The notes under the pieces: generated by a model
Database searches by the model: none
What the model was told of the DNA's origin: nothing
Seen by the model: only the letters and a program-made list of their open reading frames with translations
Shown here: positions 1 to 6,538 of the stretch, piece by piece
Layout: each line of letters starts with the position of its first letter
Numbering within the stretch: the first letter of the stretch is position 1
NCBI GenBank assembly: GCA_018713805.1
Contig: DVOF01000240.1
Location: 1-11,998, forward strand
Direction: 5' to 3'
Origin: Candidatus Aphodoplasma excrementigallinarum
GTDB taxonomy: Bacteria; Bacillota; Clostridia; UBA1381; UMGS1253
Length of the DNA: 11,998 nt
Position numbers and translations under genes: made by a program

Positions 1-150
1 ATATAATACTAAATGTAGTATTGTAACTTTGTGACGACAGTATTTCATAAAGGGGGTGCGGATAAAAAACAGGTTCTGGGGCCGGGGATTTTATTTTTTG
101 ATTTGATATAGAGGACCGTGAAGGACGAAAGAGATAAAGGAGGAACGGGA

Positions 151-1971
151 ATGAAAAAGACACTTGCACTCTTTATGGCATGTGCCATGATGCTGAGCTG
201 CGCTGTCGCGGCCGGCGCGGCGAGCTTTTCCGACATGGCGGGGGCGAACTGGGACTGGGCACGCGACACGGTGTATGAGCTTGCTGACCAGGGGATCATC
301 CGGGGATACTCGGACGGGACGTACCAGCCGAACAACAGCGTGACAAACCAGGAGGCGTTCACCCTGTTTGCAAGGATCGTGGGCGTCAATGACGCAGTCA
401 ACGAAGCGGCGGTTGCGGCGGCGCAGGAGCAGTATGCGGATGTGGCTGCAAGGTATAATACATATGCGACAAAGGAACTCTGCTTCATGCTCTACCGGGG
501 GATTTTCACCGAGGCGGAGCTTGACGCTTATTTGAGCGAGGCGACGAAGAATAACGAGCTGCTGCGGCATGAGGCGGCGGTTCTGATTACAAAGGTAATG
601 GGCGGCGAGGAAGAAGTCAAAAACACCGTGATGTATGTGTTTGACTATGTGGACGCCAACGAGATTCCGGCTGAGTCGAAGGGCTATGTTGACTTTGTGA
701 GCCGGAAGGGGATCATGCAGGGCATGGAGGACAACAAGTTCTCCCCAAACACGAGCGTGACGCGCGCACAGGTTGCGATCATGCTGAAAAAGACGATGGA
801 TGTAATGAGCCTGAGCCATGCGAGCGGGACGATCTCGGACGTGAATGCGTCGGCAAGGAGCTTTGTGCTCAATGGAAACACCTACACGGCGACGGACCGG
901 ACGGGAATCAACCTTGACGGGCAGCACGTGTCATTTGACGCGCTGGAAAACGGCGACGAGGTTGTTGTCACGACTGACTATCAGGGCTTATGGGCGATTG
1001 ATGCAACATCCGGCGTCCCGGCCACGACCGAGACGGTGACCGGCGTGTTTAACGGGTCGCTGACGGATACGCGCGGCACGTTTTTGAAGGTGTACGACCT
1101 TGAGGAGGGCGTTTCCTCGGTGCAGGATTACCAGCTGTCGCCAGACGGCGTAACGTATACGTATGAGGGCAAGCTATCGGCGATCTTATCAAATTTTTCG
1201 ATCGGCGATCTGGTGACGCTGACAATTACGAACGGGCAGGTGACTGCGGTTTCGGGCGAGCCGAAGGTCAAAACAGTGACGGGCGCATATGTTTCAGAAA
1301 TGGGGGTTTCGCCCGCGGCCACGATTACGATCACACACGCAGACGCGGCGTATGACGGAAAAGTCTATACCATATCTGGCAGCGTTTATGTCAGCAGAAA
1401 CGGCAGGACGGCGAGCCTGCGCGACATTTTGCCGGGTGACAAAGTGGACTTGGAGCTGGAGTACGGCGTTGTGACGGAGATTTCGGCGACGTCGCGCTCG
1501 AGCACGGCGACCGGCACGATTACGGAAATTACGATTGGGACAAATACGTCGGGGATTGAACTGGATATCAACGGAGTAACGGAGTCCTATGTGATTGTCC
1601 GCGATACGGAAATCTATGTGAACGACGAGGTGGGCACACTCTACGACCTTCGTCTGGGCGACTCTGTGACGGTGAATATTGAGAGCGACGCGGTTACCCG
1701 GCTGACGGTCCGGTCCGTCGCGCAGGTGGAGACCATGACGGGGACGGTTGAAGTCGTAAATGTTTCGTACGGGTTTATCAGCATGAACGTGACGGATACG
1801 GCGGGCAATGTGACGACGCAGCAGGTATTTGTAAAGGATGGCGCGTCGATCATCGGTACCGACGGCGGAACGCGCAAGACCCTTTCCGACATCAAGGCTG
1901 GGGATACGATCCTTGTCAAGGGCGCAATGAACATGGGCGCGTTTGAGGCGACAAGCATTGTAATCCTGTAA
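151..1971 (+). CDS. S-layer homology (SLH) domain surface protein with five C-terminal beta-rich repeats
   Basis: This is a 606-residue secreted protein, probably held to the cell wall by its N-terminal SLH region (SLH domains bind pyruvylated secondary wall polymers in many Firmicutes). Residues 1-24 form a signal peptide: MKK, a hydrophobic core, then an AAGAA-type cleavage region. A clear SLH motif lies at about 25-70 (FSDM, then IIRGYSDGTYQPNNSVTNQE). A degenerate SLH-like segment follows at about 93-155 and a good one at about 163-224 (GIMQG, then FSPNTSVTRAQ). From about residue 223 to the end there are five diverged units of 70-80 residues, each starting near a TGT/SGT-like strand and ending in a G-D-x-V/I strand (GDEVVV, GDLVTL, GDKVDL, GDSVTV, GDTILV). 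I chose the ATG at 151 because AAAGGAGG lies at 136-143; a GTG at 118 in frame has no such site and would add charged residues before the signal peptide. No enzymatic motif is visible; a structural or adhesive role is inference. Confidence 0.88.
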   Translation: MKKTLALFMACAMMLSCAVAAGAASFSDMAGANWDWARDTVYELADQGIIRGYSDGTYQPNNSVTNQEAFTLFARIVGVNDAVNEAAVAAAQEQYADVAARYNTYATKELCFMLYRGIFTEAELDAYLSEATKNNELLRHEAAVLITKVMGGEEEVKNTVMYVFDYVDANEIPAESKGYVDFVSRKGIMQGMEDNKFSPNTSVTRAQVAIMLKKTMDVMSLSHASGTISDVNASARSFVLNGNTYTATDRTGINLDGQHVSFDALENGDEVVVTTDYQGLWAIDATSGVPATTETVTGVFNGSLTDTRGTFLKVYDLEEGVSSVQDYQLSPDGVTYTYEGKLSAILSNFSIGDLVTLTITNGQVTAVSGEPKVKTVTGAYVSEMGVSPAATITITHADAAYDGKVYTISGSVYVSRNGRTASLRDILPGDKVDLELEYGVVTEISATSRSSTATGTITEITIGTNTSGIELDINGVTESYVIVRDTEIYVNDEVGTLYDLRLGDSVTVNIESDAVTRLTVRSVAQVETMTGTVEVVNVSYGFISMNVTDTAGNVTTQQVFVKDGASIIGTDGGTRKTLSDIKAGDTILVKGAMNMGAFEATSIVIL

Positions 1972-1981
1972 AAGACAACTG

Positions 1982-2012
1982 AAAACGGCCGTGGCGACGC
2001 GGCCGTTTTTTT
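1982..2012 (+). terminator. Intrinsic terminator after the SLH gene
   Basis: AAAACGGCCG (1982-1991) pairs with CGGCCGTTTT (2000-2009) around an 8-base loop, and the T-run continues to 2012. It starts 10 bases after the stop codon. Only 33 bases separate it from the next start codon and I see no promoter there, so the downstream gene may depend on read-through or on a promoter inside the SLH gene. Confidence 0.88.
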
Positions 2013-2045
2013 ATAAGGTGGACAGATCGAAAGGGGGAAATAGTT

Positions 2046-2957
2046 ATGAAACGAGTTCTATGTACATTGCTGGCGGTTCTGCTGGCGTTTGGACAAGTGC
2101 TGGACTTATCAGCAAATGCTGAACAGACGGAAATTACGATAAAGCTGGACGGGGAAACGCTTACCTTCGACCAGCAGCCGATTATGCAGCAAGACCGCGT
2201 GCTGGTTCCCATGCGGGTCATCTTTGAAGCATTGGGATGCACCGTCGGCTGGGAAGAGTCGACGCGCACCGCGTCGGCGGAGAAGGACGGCGTGGCGATA
2301 TACCTGCAAATTGGCAATGAGATCATGTACCGGAACGGGGAGGAGGTTTTGCTCGACGTTGCGCCCTGCCAGGTCGGCGACCGTACGCTTGTGCCCATCC
2401 GCGCCGTCAGCGAGGCGCTCGGCGCAAGCGTGACGTGGGAACAATATGCAAATTGTGTGACGATTTTTTCGGCTGAATACCAGGAGAATCCGCCTCTTGA
2501 GTTACAAACGGCGTATCTGGATTGCATTGGGAAAAAGCCGGCGGAGGTAGCGGCAGTCTTTGGTCCGGTAGCGGGCGTAGAAGGGCCGGTACAGTCGGCT
2601 ATGTTCCGCCACCGCGACAGCGGGAGCGATGTATGGTTCGAGTACGATGGGGCGCGCCCGGGAGAGGATGGACAAATCGTGCCGACAGACGGCGCGGTAT
2701 GTATCAGCATCCGCGCCCCGCTCAGTGTATTTTTGCCGGGGGTGCCGGAACGCCTGTCTGAAGGGGAGGCTGCGCTCTACTTCGGCGAGCTGCATTTGGA
2801 GTATGTCGCGTTTATGGATCGGGAGGCGCTTGTGCACACGGGCGATAAGTACACGGTCTATATTGCCGGAACGGATGATGGAAATGGCGTATATCCGGAT
2901 TCCACGGTGTGGGTGTCGATTGGAAACGAATACTATCTTGATGTAATAGGATTATAA
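2046..2957 (+). CDS. Secreted copper-amine-oxidase N-terminal-like (stalk) domain protein
   Basis: This is a 303-residue exported protein. Residues 1-25 are a signal peptide ending in ANA. Residues about 32-142 hold a tandem domain of the type called Cu_amine_oxidN1 or stalk domain, recognised by two matching half-repeats: RVLVPMRVIFEALGCTVGWE at 51-70 and RTLVPIRAVSEALGASVTWE at 113-132. Despite the name, this domain alone is not an oxidase; it is a common extracellular module in Firmicutes, often found with SLH proteins. Residues 150-303 form a second, unrecognised domain that starts with a helix (YLDCIGKKPAEVAAVFGPVA) reminiscent of DUF4309-like surface domains, followed by beta-rich sequence; that likeness is only an impression. 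The start is fixed by AAAGGGGGAA just upstream of the ATG. The gene lies 74 bases after the SLH gene on the same strand, so a shared cell-surface role is plausible. No catalytic residues were recognised. Confidence 0.85.
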   Translation: MKRVLCTLLAVLLAFGQVLDLSANAEQTEITIKLDGETLTFDQQPIMQQDRVLVPMRVIFEALGCTVGWEESTRTASAEKDGVAIYLQIGNEIMYRNGEEVLLDVAPCQVGDRTLVPIRAVSEALGASVTWEQYANCVTIFSAEYQENPPLELQTAYLDCIGKKPAEVAAVFGPVAGVEGPVQSAMFRHRDSGSDVWFEYDGARPGEDGQIVPTDGAVCISIRAPLSVFLPGVPERLSEGEAALYFGELHLEYVAFMDREALVHTGDKYTVYIAGTDDGNGVYPDSTVWVSIGNEYYLDVIGL

Positions 2958-2992
2958 AATAAAACTGCGGCATATGCCGCAGTTTTATTTTA
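2955..2992. terminator. Perfect 38-bp palindrome, bidirectional terminator containing both flanking stop codons
   Basis: The 19-base arms (2955-2973 and 2974-2992) are exact reverse complements with a GC-rich centre (ACTGCGGCAT) and A/T-rich ends, so each strand gives a hairpin followed by U-rich sequence. The plus-strand gene's TAA (2955-2957) and the minus-strand gene's TAA (2985-2987) both lie inside it. It serves the convergent stalk-domain and decarboxylase genes. Confidence 0.92.
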
Positions 2993-4382
2993 ACACCGCA
3001 ACCGACTCGCCCTCCAGCCCAGTCACCGTCCCGCCGGAGCGGAGCGTGGCGTGCAGGTAGGCGGCCGCCTCGTCCGTTATGCGTGCGCCCGGGATGAGGC
3101 ACGGTACGCCGGGCGGGTACGCGCTTACCGTAGCGGCGCAAATCCGGCCCACGCTTTCCGCGAGCGGCACATGCTCCGCCGGGGCGGAAAAGGCGTCAGC
3201 CGGCGGCACGGCGAGGCGGATGGGCGGCAGAAGCGGTACTTCCGAACCGGGCGCAGCCAGCGGCGCGGCGTTTGCAATGGCGCAGAGCGCGGAGGAGAGC
3301 GCATTGGCTTCTTTCTCGGTGGTAAGCGGGCCGAAAATGCAGACAATATTGTGCGGGTCGGCCATCTCCACGTCAATGGCATACGTGTCCGCGAGCTGCT
3401 GCGCCGCGTCATAGCCGGTCAGCGCATAGGCCGACATGTTGACAACAAGGCGCGTCATATCACCATTTGGCAGGCAGCGTAAAAGCGTGTCCTGTTCGAG
3501 CTGCGTCCTGACCGTTTGCACCAACTTTACCGCGCGTGCAAACAATGCCTCGCCTTCGCGCGCCATTCTTGCACACACGAGGTCGGCGGCGCACATCAGC
3601 AGGTAGGAGGGGCTGGTCGTATGTACCATGTTGACGCACGCCTTGACGCGCGCGTAGTCGACAATGTCGGAGTGGTGCAGCAGGAGCGCCGTCTGCGTCG
3701 GCGCGCCGAGCGTCTTGTGGAGCGAAAGGGCGCACAGGTCGGCGCCGTCCGCCGCTGCGACGTTGGGGAGCTGTGGGCTGAACGCAAAATGCGGCCCGTG
3801 CGCACAGTCGGCGAGCAGCGGAATGCAACGGCCGTGCGCCAGATTTGCCAGCGCGCGCACGTCCTCGCAAATGCCGTAGTAGGTCGGCGTTGTAACCAGG
3901 ATCGCCTTTGCGTGCGGCGTACCTTGCATGACGCGGCGCAAGCTGTCGTAGTTGATATGCCCCGGAATGGAGTAGCCGGGCAGCATATCGCGCTCGAAGA
4001 ACACGGGCACAAACCCATACAGCGCGCAGGCGTTGAGCACGCTCTGGTGAACGCAGCGGTCGACGAGCAGGGCGTCGGCGCGCCGCAGGCAGGCAAGCAG
4101 CATGGCGTGTATGCCCGCGCTGCTGCCGCCGACCAGTACATGGGCGTGGTCGGCGCCGAACAGGCGCGCCATATTCTCGTGCATCTGCGCAATAGCACCG
4201 CTGGGGCAGGCGAGGTTGTCCGTTTCGGGCAGCTCCGTAACATCGAGCGAGAGAAACTCCCCCGCCGCCTCACCGTAGAGCTTGCCGCCGCCGTGGACGG
4301 GCATATGGAACGAAATCCGCCCCTGGCGCGTAAAGCTGGAAATCGCATTATATAGAACAGGTTCGTAGTCCAAACGAATCAC
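2985..4382 (-). CDS. Orn/Lys/Arg decarboxylase family protein, PLP-dependent
   Basis: This 465-residue protein belongs to the fold-I PLP enzymes that decarboxylate ornithine, lysine or arginine on the way to polyamines. Visible motifs in order are FHMPVHGGGK at about 25-34 (usually PGHK-like in the family), DVTELPETDNL at 47-57, the cofactor-phosphate region GGSSAGIHAM at 85-94, the ring-nitrogen aspartate in ADCAHGPHF (D192, where DEAHGAH is usual) and SLHKTLGAPTQ with the Schiff-base lysine K223. The C-terminal domain has YPPGVPCLIPGARIT as expected. The length fits the short Gram-positive form (about 480 residues) rather than the roughly 710-residue enterobacterial enzymes. Substrate cannot be read from sequence. 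The GTG at 4382 lacks a Shine-Dalgarno site of its own; GAGGTG at 4385-4380 suits a TTG start at 4373 (codon 4) instead. The gene is alone on its strand, divergent from the Gfo/Idh gene. Confidence 0.88.
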   Translation of the reverse strand: MIRLDYEPVLYNAISSFTRQGRISFHMPVHGGGKLYGEAAGEFLSLDVTELPETDNLACPSGAIAQMHENMARLFGADHAHVLVGGSSAGIHAMLLACLRRADALLVDRCVHQSVLNACALYGFVPVFFERDMLPGYSIPGHINYDSLRRVMQGTPHAKAILVTTPTYYGICEDVRALANLAHGRCIPLLADCAHGPHFAFSPQLPNVAAADGADLCALSLHKTLGAPTQTALLLHHSDIVDYARVKACVNMVHTTSPSYLLMCAADLVCARMAREGEALFARAVKLVQTVRTQLEQDTLLRCLPNGDMTRLVVNMSAYALTGYDAAQQLADTYAIDVEMADPHNIVCIFGPLTTEKEANALSSALCAIANAAPLAAPGSEVPLLPPIRLAVPPADAFSAPAEHVPLAESVGRICAATVSAYPPGVPCLIPGARITDEAAAYLHATLRSGGTVTGLEGESVAVLK

Positions 4383-4390
4383 CTCGAAAT

Positions 4391-4419
4391 ATTATAAAAA
4401 AATGTAAAAATAGTGTAAA
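4391..4419 (-). promoter_or_regulatory. Sigma-A-type promoter for the decarboxylase gene
   Basis: Read on the minus strand, TTTACA (4419-4414) is separated by 17 bases from a perfect TATAAT (4396-4391). Transcription would start around 4384, almost on top of the annotated start codon, so the message would be leaderless or nearly so. The region is A/T-rich, so chance matches are possible. Confidence 0.6.
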
Positions 4420-4502
4420 TACAAACGGATAAAATTGATGTATCCTAATCATATCATATTGACTATGGAATGTAAACAGCGTTAAGAGGGGAGCGCGGGA
4501 AG

Positions 4503-5756
4503 ATGGAGAAAATAACAGCAATCGTAATCGGCGCGGGAGGCCGCGGGATGAACGCATATCCGCCGTATGCGCTCCGCCACCCGGACGAGCTCGAGATCGT
4601 GGGCGTAGCGGAGCCGGACGCGGCACGGCGGGAGCAGTTTGCGCGCGTGTTTTCGCTTGCGCCGGAGGCGTGCTATACAAGCTATGAGCAGATTCTGAGC
4701 GGCGAAAAAAAGGCCGACCTCGCCATGATTTGTACGGGCGACGACTTGCATATCCAGCCGCTTACGCTTGCGGTGGAGAAGGGGTACCATATCCTGCTGG
4801 AAAAGCCCATGGCCCCCAATATTGCAGACAGCTTAAAAATCTACAACATTGCCAAACAGTATGACAAGATTATCAGCGTGGGGCACGTTTTGCGCTATAC
4901 ACCGTTTTTCAAAAAACTCAAAGAGCTGCTCGACGCGGGCACGGTCGGCCGCGTTATGAGCATCCAGCACAACGAGAACGTCGGCTTCTGGCACCAGGCG
5001 CACAGCTTTGTGCGCGGTACGTTCCGCCGAACGCCGGAGAGCGCGCCGATGATTCTGGCAAAGTGCTGCCACGACATGGACATTTTGCTCTATCTGACGG
5101 GAAAGAACTGTAAGAAGGTGGCCTCTTTTGGCGCGCTGTCGCACTTTACACGCGAGAACCAGCCCGCCGGCGCGGCGGAGCGCTGCATTTCCTGCAAGGT
5201 AGCGGACGCATGCCCCTATGACGCGGTGCGGTTTTATACCAATGCGAAGGACTGGACGCTGTTCGCGCTCGGCTGCAGCGAAACTTCCAGCGAGGCGGAA
5301 ATTCTCGAACAGCTCAAGACGCACCGTCTCGGCCGCTGCGTCTATGCGTGCGACAACAATGTCGTGGACCATCAGGTGATGGGGATGGAGTTTGAGGACG
5401 ATATTACGGTGGCTTTCACCATGAGCGGCTTTAACCTGGAGAATACGCGCACGATCAAAATCATGGGCACCCGCGGCGAGATCGGGGGCAATATGGAGGA
5501 AAACAGCATCCAGGTCAAGGGCTTCACGACCGGCAATGTCACGCAGATTCACTTAAGCCCCGCTGCATCCGGCCACGGCGGCGGCGACGACGGGCTGATG
5601 AAGAACCTGCTGCGCGCCATCCGCGGGGAGGAGCCGTGCATGACGGCGGCGGCCATATCGCTCCAGTCGCACATGATGGCCTTTGCCGCAGAGGAGTCGC
5701 GCAGGTGCGGCACGGTCGTCGATCTGGAAGCGTTTACGAAACAGCACGGGGCGTAA
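4503..5756 (+). CDS. Gfo/Idh/MocA family NAD(P)-dependent oxidoreductase with Cys-rich insertion
   Basis: This 417-residue cytoplasmic dehydrogenase most likely oxidises or reduces a sugar or cyclitol. The N-terminal Rossmann fold starts with VIGAGGRG (residues 8-15), followed by the family's EKP motif (100-102) and GHVLRYTPFF (127-136). The catalytic-type segment is KCCHDMDILL, with K187, H190 and D193 in the usual K-x-x-H-x-x-D arrangement. Between this and the C-terminal beta-sheet domain there is an insertion with C228-x2-C231-x5-C237-P-Y, then C258, C279 and C283. I recall CPY-type insertions of this kind in a subset of bacterial family members, but their role is not known to me. The ATG is preceded by AGAGGGGA at 4485-4492. 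The gene is a single unit ending at a terminator, divergent from the decarboxylase gene. Substrate unknown. Confidence 0.88.
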   Translation: MEKITAIVIGAGGRGMNAYPPYALRHPDELEIVGVAEPDAARREQFARVFSLAPEACYTSYEQILSGEKKADLAMICTGDDLHIQPLTLAVEKGYHILLEKPMAPNIADSLKIYNIAKQYDKIISVGHVLRYTPFFKKLKELLDAGTVGRVMSIQHNENVGFWHQAHSFVRGTFRRTPESAPMILAKCCHDMDILLYLTGKNCKKVASFGALSHFTRENQPAGAAERCISCKVADACPYDAVRFYTNAKDWTLFALGCSETSSEAEILEQLKTHRLGRCVYACDNNVVDHQVMGMEFEDDITVAFTMSGFNLENTRTIKIMGTRGEIGGNMEENSIQVKGFTTGNVTQIHLSPAASGHGGGDDGLMKNLLRAIRGEEPCMTAAAISLQSHMMAFAAEESRRCGTVVDLEAFTKQHGA

Positions 5757-5770
5757 TGGAATAGTGTGAG

Positions 5771-5798
5771 GGCGCAGCGCAGCGGGCTGCGCCTTTTT
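5771..5798 (+). terminator. Intrinsic terminator after the Gfo/Idh gene
   Basis: GGCGCAGC (5771-5778) pairs with GCTGCGCC (5786-5793) around a 7-base loop, followed by five T and then more T-rich sequence. It lies 15 bases after the stop codon. Confidence 0.9.
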
Positions 5799-5807
5799 AT
5801 TTTCTGC

Positions 5808-5836
5808 TTGACTTTTCTGCTTTGGTGTGCTATTAT
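5808..5836 (+). promoter_or_regulatory. Sigma-A-type promoter for the NimA-like gene
   Basis: TTGACT (5808-5813) is followed after 17 bases by TATTAT (5831-5836); an overlapping TATAAT sits at 5834-5839 with a longer, 20-base spacing. The start of transcription should be near 5842-5845, giving a leader of about 100 bases before the preferred start codon at 5945. It lies directly after the preceding terminator. Confidence 0.7.
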
Positions 5837-5844
5837 AATTAAAA

Positions 5845-5914
5845 ATTGCCGCCGGGCAACCTCAGACCATTCCGATAGGCCAATGCAGGAGTGGCGCTGG
5901 GGATTTTTTATTTT
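5845..5914 (+). promoter_or_regulatory. Structured 5' leader with terminator-like hairpin; candidate attenuator or riboswitch
   Basis: Between the promoter and the gene the RNA can fold into a small hairpin, TTGCC(5846-5850)-GCCG-GGCAA(5855-5859), and directly after it a long one. In the long one CCTCAG (5860-5865) pairs with CTGGGG (5897-5902), and CCATTCC (5867-5873) pairs with GGAGTGG (5888-5894), closing a 14-base loop. It is followed by six T (5904-5909) and four more (5911-5914), so it has the form of an intrinsic terminator ahead of the coding region. The loop (5874-5887) contains AGGCCAAT, which can also pair with ATTGCC at 5845-5850 with one bulged C, giving an alternative pseudoknot-like structure. 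I do not recognise it as a known riboswitch class. The hairpins are visible; the regulatory role is inference. Confidence 0.5.
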
Positions 5915-5944
5915 ATGGTAAAACGAAAAGGAGGCACAAATCTT

Positions 5945-6457
5945 ATGTTTCGTCCGATGAGAAGAAGCCGGCAGGCCCTGCCGAAAGAAGAATGCGAGCA
6001 GATTTTGCGCCGGGGCAGCTCTGGCGTGCTCGCGCTGTATGGGGACGGCGGATACCCCTATGCGGTGCCGCTCAGCTATGTATATGAAAATGGGAAGCTC
6101 CTGTTCCACTGCGCCAAAGCCGGGCATAAGATCGACGCGATCCGCCACAGCGCGAAGGCGTCCTTCTGCGTCATAGACCAGGACCATGTCGTGCCGGAGG
6201 AATATACCACCTACTTTCGCAGTGTGATCGTGTTTGGAGAGGTGCGGGTTTTGGAGGAGGAAGCGGAAAAGCGCGCGGCCGTTGAGGCGCTGGCGATCAA
6301 GTATGCGCCCCAGGACACGGCGGGGAGCCGCCGCCGTGCGATCGAGCAGGAATGGGCGCCGCTTTGTATGCTGGAGCTGTCGGTGGCGCACATGAGCGGC
6401 AAGGAGGCGGCGGAGCTGGCAAAGACACGGCCGGCGCGCAAGGTTACAAAAGAATAA
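5945..6457 (+). CDS. Pyridoxamine 5'-phosphate oxidase-like FMN-binding protein, NimA-related
   Basis: This 170-residue flavoprotein has the split-barrel fold of the PNPOx family and resembles the 5-nitroimidazole reductase (Nim) branch. The N-terminus FRPMRRSRQALPKEE, then GYPYAVPLSYVYENGKLLFH (36-55), GHKIDAIRHSAKASF (60-74) and EEYTTYFRSVIVFGEV (85-100) match my memory of Nim-type proteins. Such proteins bind FMN; many chromosomal copies have unknown substrates, so nitroimidazole resistance should not be assumed. The ATG at 5945 is chosen because AAAAGGAGG lies at 5926-5934 with 10-base spacing. Alternative in-frame starts at 5891 (GTG) and 5915 (ATG) lie within or at the end of the terminator-like leader hairpin and lack such a site. 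It has its own promoter and probably its own leader control. The family call is firm, the specific activity is not. Confidence 0.87.
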   Translation: MFRPMRRSRQALPKEECEQILRRGSSGVLALYGDGGYPYAVPLSYVYENGKLLFHCAKAGHKIDAIRHSAKASFCVIDQDHVVPEEYTTYFRSVIVFGEVRVLEEEAEKRAAVEALAIKYAPQDTAGSRRRAIEQEWAPLCMLELSVAHMSGKEAAELAKTRPARKVTKE

Positions 6458-6488
6458 ACGGAGCCCGCCGGGGCTTGGATTGTGTAGT

Positions 6489-6519
6489 AGGCCTGCGTTA
6501 CACAACGCAGGCCTTTTTT
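6489..6519 (+). terminator. Strong intrinsic terminator between the NimA-like and membrane-protein genes
   Basis: AGGCCTGCGTT (6489-6499) and AACGCAGGCCT (6504-6514) form a perfect 11-bp stem with a 4-base loop, followed by a run of T to 6519. A smaller hairpin, AGCCC-GCCG-GGGCT, lies just before it at 6462-6475. The T-run ends only three bases before the next gene's ribosome binding site. Confidence 0.92.
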
Positions 6520-6538
6520 GATGGAGGAGGGGAAAAAT

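Noticed and set aside
2..7. TATAAT at the left edge and a nearby small hairpin (AATACT 5-10 with AGTATT 17-22)
   Set aside because: Any -35 box would lie outside the window and the leader would be about 137 bases. The region is A/T-rich and the stem is only six pairs, so neither a promoter nor a terminator can be supported.
91..927. 278-codon minus-strand frame opposite the SLH gene
   Set aside because: It is Arg/His/Cys-rich without recognisable motifs. The plus strand encodes a signal peptide and SLH motifs.
3516..4355. 279-codon open frame on the plus strand opposite the decarboxylase gene
   Set aside because: Its composition (Arg, Val, Ala, His and Gln-rich with no motif) is typical of an antisense shadow, and the minus-strand frame carries the full PLP-enzyme motif set.
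4459..4487. TTGACT, 17 bases, TTAAGA as a promoter for the Gfo/Idh gene
   Set aside because: The -35 is good, but the -10 matches poorly and overlaps the ribosome binding site, so it would give a message starting at or inside that site. The true promoter is not identified.
5891..5944. Upstream GTG (5891) or ATG (5915) as start of the NimA-like protein
   Set aside because: The GTG lies inside the terminator-like stem, neither codon has a Shine-Dalgarno, and the added residues are absent from the Nim-type N-terminus. The ATG at 5945 has a strong one.
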